The notes beneath the pieces were generated by a model. The model ran no database searches, had not been told where the DNA came from, and saw only the letters and a list, made by a program, of their open reading frames with translations. DNA of 36,304 nt, from NCBI GenBank assembly GCA_017518705.1, contig JAFWUC010000054.1, positions 1 through 36,304 on the forward strand. The letters run 5' to 3'. This document shows, piece after piece, positions 31,953 to 36,304 of this stretch (position 1 is its first letter; the number at the start of each line of letters is the position of its first letter). This DNA is from Clostridia bacterium. GTDB taxonomy: Bacteria > Bacillota_A > Clostridia > Christensenellales > Aristaeellaceae. The position numbers were made by a program, and so were the translations under genes.

Positions 31953-31971
31953 ACAGCCCCTTTTATTTTTT
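31939..31971 (+). terminator. Terminator overlapping the peroxiredoxin stop codon
   Basis: AAAAGGGGCTG pairs with CAGCCCCTTTT around TAAA, and a T-rich tract follows. The last codons and the stop codon lie within the hairpin. Confidence 0.85.
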
Positions 31972-32019
31972 GCGTATATGCCGCCGCGCGGGTCGATTTG
32001 CCCGCTCCCGGCGCCTTCT

Positions 32020-32823
32020 TTACGGCTTTATGCCCGCTTCCGCCAGGGCGGTCAGCGCCCTTATACGGATGCCCCGCTCAAGTTCCCAGCATTTTTCCAC
32101 CGAGCACAGGCATTCTATGCGGCAGGTAGCAGCGCCCCTGTCCATGGAGATGTAACCCTTTACCACCGGATCCTCGTCTATATAGTCGAATTCCTCGTTG
32201 GTCCTGCGCATGGCTTCCCTAAGCACTTCCAGCGCCTTTTCGTAGTCCTGCCCGTGGGCGACGGTGACTTCCACCACCGCGCAGCGGTAATCGCTGCTCA
32301 TGTTCATGACCGTGCGGATCTCGCCGTTGGGTATCACGTATACGGAGCCGTTGACCGCCCTTAAAGTGGTGGTCCTGAGCGCCACGTTCTCTATCCGGCC
32401 TGTCTGCCCCGCGACGGTTACTATGTCGCCCACGTTGCAGCTGCCTTCGAACCACAAAAACATGCCGCTTATGATGTCCTTTATGAGCGTCTGGCAGCCG
32501 AATGCCAGGGCAAAGCCGCTGAAGCCCGCCAAAGCTATCAGGCTGGCCACGTCCACACCCAGGGTGCTCAGCGCGGTCAGCACTATGGCAAAGTACATCA
32601 CCACGTTGAACAGGCTCATGCTCAGGGTCTGCACCGTGTTGCCCCTGGTATTGGTGCCGTGTTTTTCTCCGTACCTTTTGAATATCCGCTTGAGCAGGAG
32701 CCTGCCCAGGCGCAAAAGCACGTAGCCCACCGCCGCGACCAGCAGCGCGGCGCCGATCTGGGTCAGGATCTTGGGCAGCTTGTCCGCGAACTCGTTTGCT
32801 CCGCTTGTCACTTTTTCCAGCAT
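32020..32823 (-). CDS. mscS: Small-conductance mechanosensitive channel (MscS family)
   Basis: A 267-residue channel, the usual length for MscS. Three membrane segments lie at about residues 20-40, 68-90 and 95-118; the third is the pore helix with the Ala/Gly-rich pattern ALAGFSGFALAFGCQTLIKDIISGMFLWFE. The beta domain follows (VGDIVTVAGQTGRIENVALRTTTLR and NGSVYVIPNGEI), then the alpha/beta C-terminal part. It opens on hypo-osmotic shock. ATG 32823 follows GGAGG by 5 nt; the in-frame ATG at 32859 lacks a site. It lies downstream of the potABCD operon in the same direction. Confidence 0.94.
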   Translation of the reverse strand: MLEKVTSGANEFADKLPKILTQIGAALLVAAVGYVLLRLGRLLLKRIFKRYGEKHGTNTRGNTVQTLSMSLFNVVMYFAIVLTALSTLGVDVASLIALAGFSGFALAFGCQTLIKDIISGMFLWFEGSCNVGDIVTVAGQTGRIENVALRTTTLRAVNGSVYVIPNGEIRTVMNMSSDYRCAVVEVTVAHGQDYEKALEVLREAMRRTNEEFDYIDEDPVVKGYISMDRGAATCRIECLCSVEKCWELERGIRIRALTALAEAGIKP

Positions 32824-32871
32824 CGTTGCCTCCGAAAAGCGAATTTCCGTCTCACGCAATATACAACACGG

Positions 32872-32910
32872 GGGTGGGACCGAGGGGACATTGCCTCTCC
32901 GATCCCACCC
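32872..32910 (-). other. Inverted repeat downstream of potD
   Basis: GGGTGGGA (32872-32879) pairs with TCCCACCC (32903-32910), with an imperfect inner stem. No T run follows in either direction. It could end or protect the 3' end of the pot message, or be a small dispersed palindrome. Confidence 0.5.
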
Positions 32911-32934
32911 GCGTTCAGTTTGCGCGCCGTGTGT

Positions 32935-33972
32935 TTAAGAACGGATCTCCATCCAGTACTTGTTGTACACGTCCATGTAGTCCATTATGTCGTGGAAGAA
33001 GTCGCAGCGGGCGATGATCTCCTCGCTGGGATTGACGGCGGGATTGGCCGCCTCTTCCTCGTCCAGACCTTCCACCACCTGGCGGATGGGAGAGCAGTAA
33101 TGGATGTAGTCGTAGTTGCGCTGGGCGATATCTTCGCGGCAGAGGAAGTCGATGAACTTCATCGCCTCGTCGACGTGCTCGCTGGTGCTGGGTATGCACA
33201 GCGCGTCGATCCACACGTTGGAGCCTTCCTCGGGCACCACGTAGACCAAGGAGTCGTTGTCCTCGATGGCGTACATGGCGTCGCCGGACCACATCACGGC
33301 CATGGCAGCCTCGCCGCCCACCATCTTGTCCTTCACTTCGTCCACCAGATAGCCCTGCACGATGTCGTCCTGCTTCTGTTTGATGAGCAGATCGCGCACC
33401 TTGCCCAGCGCTTCCTCGCTGCGCTCGTTCAGGTTGTAGCCCAGGTACTTAAGGGTGACGCCCATGGTGTCGCGGATGGAATCCAGCATGAACACGTCCC
33501 TTTTGTACTGGGGATCGAACAGGCTGGCCCAGGAAGTGATCTCCCCGTCCACATACTCGGTGTTGTACAGTATGCCCACGGTGCCCCACATATACGGCAC
33601 GGAATAGAGGTTGCCCACGTCGTAATCCGCCGTCCACATGTTGTCCAGCAGGTTCGCCTTGGCGTTGGGCATCTTGTCGAAGTCCATTTTCGCCAGCATG
33701 CCGTCCTTGATGAGGCGCTCGATGATGTAGTCGCTGGGCACGATGATATCGTACTTGCCGCCGCCCGTGGTCATCTTGACATACATTTCCTCCACGGTGG
33801 TGAACATGACGTAATCCACCTTTATGCCGGTCTCCGCGGTAAAGTCGTCCAGCACGGATTCGTCGATGTAGTCGTACCAATTGTACACGGTCAGGGTGCC
33901 TTCGGCATGCGCCGCGACGGGCAGGGCGCACAGCACGAGCGCGAGGATGAGCACGAGGGAAAGTTTCTTCAT
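32935..33972 (-). CDS. potD: Spermidine/putrescine ABC transporter substrate-binding protein
   Basis: A 345-residue PotD/PotF homologue. Residues 1-23 are a signal peptide cut after AHA before EG; the single Cys at 15 is preceded by LVL, not a lipobox. Polyamine-binding features are visible: LTVYNWYDYIDESVLDDF at the start, the YDIIVPSDYIIERL segment, the VPYMWGTVGILYN loop and MWSGDAMYAIEDN near the middle. It binds spermidine or putrescine outside the membrane. ATG 33972 follows AGGAGG. It is last in the operon, 17 nt after the potC stop. Confidence 0.94.
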   Translation of the reverse strand: MKKLSLVLILALVLCALPVAAHAEGTLTVYNWYDYIDESVLDDFTAETGIKVDYVMFTTVEEMYVKMTTGGGKYDIIVPSDYIIERLIKDGMLAKMDFDKMPNAKANLLDNMWTADYDVGNLYSVPYMWGTVGILYNTEYVDGEITSWASLFDPQYKRDVFMLDSIRDTMGVTLKYLGYNLNERSEEALGKVRDLLIKQKQDDIVQGYLVDEVKDKMVGGEAAMAVMWSGDAMYAIEDNDSLVYVVPEEGSNVWIDALCIPSTSEHVDEAMKFIDFLCREDIAQRNYDYIHYCSPIRQVVEGLDEEEAANPAVNPSEEIIARCDFFHDIMDYMDVYNKYWMEIRS

Positions 33973-33989
33973 TGGGTTACCTCCTTTTA

Positions 33990-34769
33990 TCAGCCGATGT
34001 TTTCGAGAGTGGTGCGCTTGTTTATAACTATGAGCAGTGCGAGCACTGTTATAAACATTATGGTGGACAGGGCGTACATGTCGGGTTTAACGCCGCGCTT
34101 TGCCGCCGAGTAGATCAGCGTGGACAGGTTCTGCGCCTTGTCGGTGGTAAAGTAGCTTATCACGAAGTCGTCCAGGGACATGGTGAGCGCCAGCAGGCCG
34201 CCGGTTATGATGCCGGGGCTGATCTCGGGGATTATCACCTTCGTGATGGCCTTCATGGGCTTGCAGCCCAGATCCAGCGCGGCCTCGTAAGTGTTGGGAT
34301 CCATCTGTTTAAGCTTTGGCAGCACCGAGAACAGCACGTAGGGCGTGTCGAAAGTGATGTGCGCGAGTATCATGGTGAACATGCCCCTGTCCAGCTTGAT
34401 GAACACGAACATCATCATAAGGCTAATGCCGGTGACTATGTCGGGCATGGTCATGGGCAGGTAGCTTAAGTTCAGCAGCGTGGTGGCCCAGCCTTTTTTG
34501 CAGGCGTGGATGCCTATCGCGCCCAATGTGCCCAGTATCACGCTCACGACGGTGGCGATCACGGCTACGGTCAGCGTCACGCGCAACGCTTCCATTATCG
34601 CCTCGTTTTTAAACAGCTCCTGGTACCACTTGAAGGAGAAACCCTCCCACTTGGAGCGGCTTTTGCCCGCGTTGAACGAAAAGGTGATCATTATGGCGAT
34701 GGGCGAATACAGAAACAGCAGTATCAGCGCCAGGTAGGAGCCTTTCAGGCCTTTGAAAAACTTCTTCAC
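33990..34769 (-). CDS. potC: Spermidine/putrescine transporter permease PotC
   Basis: A 259-residue membrane permease with six predicted segments. The EAA loop reads YEAALDLGCKPMKAITKVIIPEISPGIITG. The start is a GTG overlapping the potB stop (GTGA), so translation is coupled. An extra clue to PotC identity is the opening sequence with SPIAIMITFSFNAGKSRSKWEGFSFKWYQELFKN. It forms a heterodimer with PotB. Confidence 0.95.
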   Translation of the reverse strand: MKKFFKGLKGSYLALILLFLYSPIAIMITFSFNAGKSRSKWEGFSFKWYQELFKNEAIMEALRVTLTVAVIATVVSVILGTLGAIGIHACKKGWATTLLNLSYLPMTMPDIVTGISLMMMFVFIKLDRGMFTMILAHITFDTPYVLFSVLPKLKQMDPNTYEAALDLGCKPMKAITKVIIPEISPGIITGGLLALTMSLDDFVISYFTTDKAQNLSTLIYSAAKRGVKPDMYALSTIMFITVLALLIVINKRTTLENIG

Positions 34770-35584
34770 CAGTTGTCGCTCCTTTCGCTCTTATTCGCGT
34801 CCAGACGGTTGAGAAGGCCGATGGAGATGAGTATCAGCACCGTCATGAACAGGCTCAGGGAGCTGCCGAAGGACCAGTCGTTGGCCACCATGTACTGGTT
34901 TTCGATCACGTCGCCCATGAGCATGAAGTTGCCGCTGCCCAGGAGCTTGCTTATGGCGAAGGTGGTGACCGAAGGCATGAACACCATGGTGATGCCGCTG
35001 ATCACGCCGCTCATGGACAGGGGGAGCGTGACCTTCAGAAACACCCTGGCGGGGTTCGCACCCAGGTCCTGCGCCGCCTCTATCACCCGCTGGTCCATTT
35101 TCTTCAGCGAAGTGTGTATGGGCAGCACCATGAAGGGCAGGTAGTTGTAAACCATGCCGTAGAGCACCGCGCCTTCCGTGCCGATCATGTTCCACCTGTT
35201 AAAGCCCAGGGCGGTCACGACGGCGTTTATGATGCCGTTCCTTTCCAGCAGGGACATGGACGCGTAGGTCCTGAGCAGGAAGTTCATCCACATGGGCAGC
35301 AGGATCAGCACGAACAGGGTCTTGTACTTGGAAAAATCCTTGCTGGCCAGGAAGTACGCGCAGGGATAGCCCAGCAGCACGCACAGCACCGTGCATTCCA
35401 GCGCCAGCTTAACGCTGCGCCACAGCACCTTCATGTAGGTGCCCTCGAAGCAGCGGGTGATGTTGTCTATGGTGAAGGCGCCCGTGTTGTCCTGGAACGC
35501 GTACAGCGCCACGAACACTATGGGGAAAATGGTGAACATTATCATCCACAGCGCGTATGGCCCGGAAAAAAAGCTTCGCTTCAT
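34766..35584 (-). CDS. potB: Spermidine/putrescine transporter permease PotB
   Basis: A 272-residue permease with about six membrane segments. The EAA loop is [30 protein letters not shown]. Also typical are [19 protein letters not shown] at the N-terminus and [19 protein letters not shown] 35584 overlaps the potA stop (ATGA). Confidence 0.95.
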   Translation of the reverse strand: MKRSFFSGPYALWMIMFTIFPIVFVALYAFQDNTGAFTIDNITRCFEGTYMKVLWRSVKLALECTVLCVLLGYPCAYFLASKDFSKYKTLFVLILLPMWMNFLLRTYASMSLLERNGIINAVVTALGFNRWNMIGTEGAVLYGMVYNYLPFMVLPIHTSLKKMDQRVIEAAQDLGANPARVFLKVTLPLSMSGVISGITMVFMPSVTTFAISKLLGSGNFMLMGDVIENQYMVANDWSFGSSLSLFMTVLILISIGLLNRLDANKSERSDNW

Positions 35585-36304
35585 GCCCTCGCCTCCGCAG
35601 ATGCGCCGTCAGGCGCCATTTTGCGCATTATGTGGATGTTGCTGGGCACGATGCTCATGCCCACCTCGGAACCCACGGGGAACATGGTGGTGGAATGCAC
35701 CTTCCACCTGAAGCCGCCCGCGGTGATCATCATCTCGTAATGCACGCCCTTAAACAGCACACTTTCTACAGTGCCGGTCAGCATGCCCACGTCCGTGCCC
35801 ACCAGCATGATGTCCTCCGGACGCACCACCATGTCCACGGGCACGTTCTCGCCGAAGCCTTCGTCCACGCACTCGAACACGCGACCCGCCGCCCGGACCT
35901 CGAAGTCCTTTAGCATGACCGCGTCGAGTATGTTGCTGTCGCCGATAAAGTTGGCGACGAAGGCGTTTCTGGGCTCGTCGTAAATGCTCTTGCCGTCCCC
36001 TATCTGCTGGATGGAGCCGTGGTTCATGACCACTATGGTGTCGCTCATGGTGAGCGCCTCCTCCTGGTCGTGGGTGACGTATATGAAGGTGATGCCCAGC
36101 TGCTGCTGCATGCTCTTGAGTTCCAGCTGCATCTCGCGCCTGAGCTTCAGGTCCAGCGCGCCCAGAGGCTCGTCCAGCAGCAGGACCTTCGGCCGGGCCA
36201 CCAGCGCGCGGGCGATGGCGACGCGCTGCTGTTGGCCGCCGGATAGGCCGGTCACGCGGCGCTTTGCCAGATGCGAGAGCTTCACCAGCGCCAGCATCTC
36301 GCTG
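35581..36304 (-). CDS. potA: Spermidine/putrescine transporter ATPase PotA, 5' end beyond window
   Basis: The last 241 residues are present; the Walker A and Q-loop lie beyond 36304. Visible are the signature [15 protein letters not shown], Walker [14 protein letters not shown]-loop [18 protein letters not shown], and the C-terminal TOBE-type regulatory domain (about the last 120 residues). It energises polyamine import with PotBCD. Gene order potA-potB-potC-potD with ATGA, GTGA and short spacing is the classical operon; its promoter lies outside the window. It continues off the right edge. Confidence 0.94.
   Translation of the reverse strand, partial: SEMLALVKLSHLAKRRVTGLSGGQQQRVAIARALVARPKVLLLDEPLGALDLKLRREMQLELKSMQQQLGITFIYVTHDQEEALTMSDTIVVMNHGSIQQIGDGKSIYDEPRNAFVANFIGDSNILDAVMLKDFEVRAAGRVFECVDEGFGENVPVDMVVRPEDIMLVGTDVGMLTGTVESVLFKGVHYEMMITAGGFRWKVHSTTMFPVGSEVGMSIVPSNIHIMRKMAPDGASAEARA

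Noticed and set aside
32659..34113. A 484-residue + strand frame opposite potD
   Set aside because: His/Val-rich antisense of potD and the mscS 5' end; no motif, no ribosome site.

Overview
The window looks like a high-GC (roughly 55-60% by eye) genome of an uncultured member of the Bacillota, most likely a Clostridia-type gut or anaerobic-digester lineage. The evidence is gene order and style rather than any marker: rplS-rbgA-rnhB-yraN in one leftward run, AGGAGG ribosome sites with 5-9 nt spacers, TTGACA/TATAAT promoters with 17-bp spacers, a lysine riboswitch, and several Clostridia-type families (YczE, DUF2200, Cthe_2159). Species cannot be named from sequence alone.

Layout. Positions 1-1.6 kb are a patchwork of four broken genes: an XRE regulator, a GH43 and a GH78 enzyme read leftward, and the tail of a ComM/YifB ATPase. 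They are cut at two abrupt junctions (about 270 and about 1405), which points to a rearrangement or assembly chimera. From 1.8 to 9 kb lies the most interesting region: a beta-helix protein and a Cthe_2159-type carbohydrate-binding protein (leftward), an OmpR-type response regulator and histidine kinase (leftward), then VTC polyphosphate polymerase, DUF4956 membrane protein and a PepSY protein (rightward). Four promoters here share one geometry: an 11-bp-spaced TTCGTA/TGCGTA operator lying 60-61 bp upstream of the -10; three also carry a TCGGAGA box 34 bp after the operator start. I read this as a single regulon of the local two-component system.

From 9 to 15.9 kb a leftward run holds VanZ, ribosomal protein L19, GTPase RbgA, RNase HII, a YraN nuclease-like protein and a 1293-residue double GT-C glycosyltransferase. 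From 15.9 to 18.6 kb a glycoside-hydrolase-like TIM-barrel protein and a uroporphyrinogen-decarboxylase-family protein diverge. From 18.7 to 23.6 kb are the oxidative TCA-branch genes: a leftward hydratase/aconitase-icd pair diverges from citrate synthase, and the two promoters have identical hexamers. Together they would make 2-oxoglutarate for glutamate.

From 23.6 to 26.5 kb a lysine riboswitch with its own terminator controls a three-gene amino-acid ABC transporter, which can therefore be assigned to lysine or a closely related compound. Then come YczE-like, DUF2200 and patatin genes, a carbohydrate-binding protein, a divergent S24-repressor // XRE-ImmA module with duplicated 19-bp operators, a peroxiredoxin with a displaced cysteine, an MscS channel, and the leftward polyamine transporter potABCD, with potA cut by the window end. 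I see no tRNA, rRNA, CRISPR array, insertion sequence or integrase.
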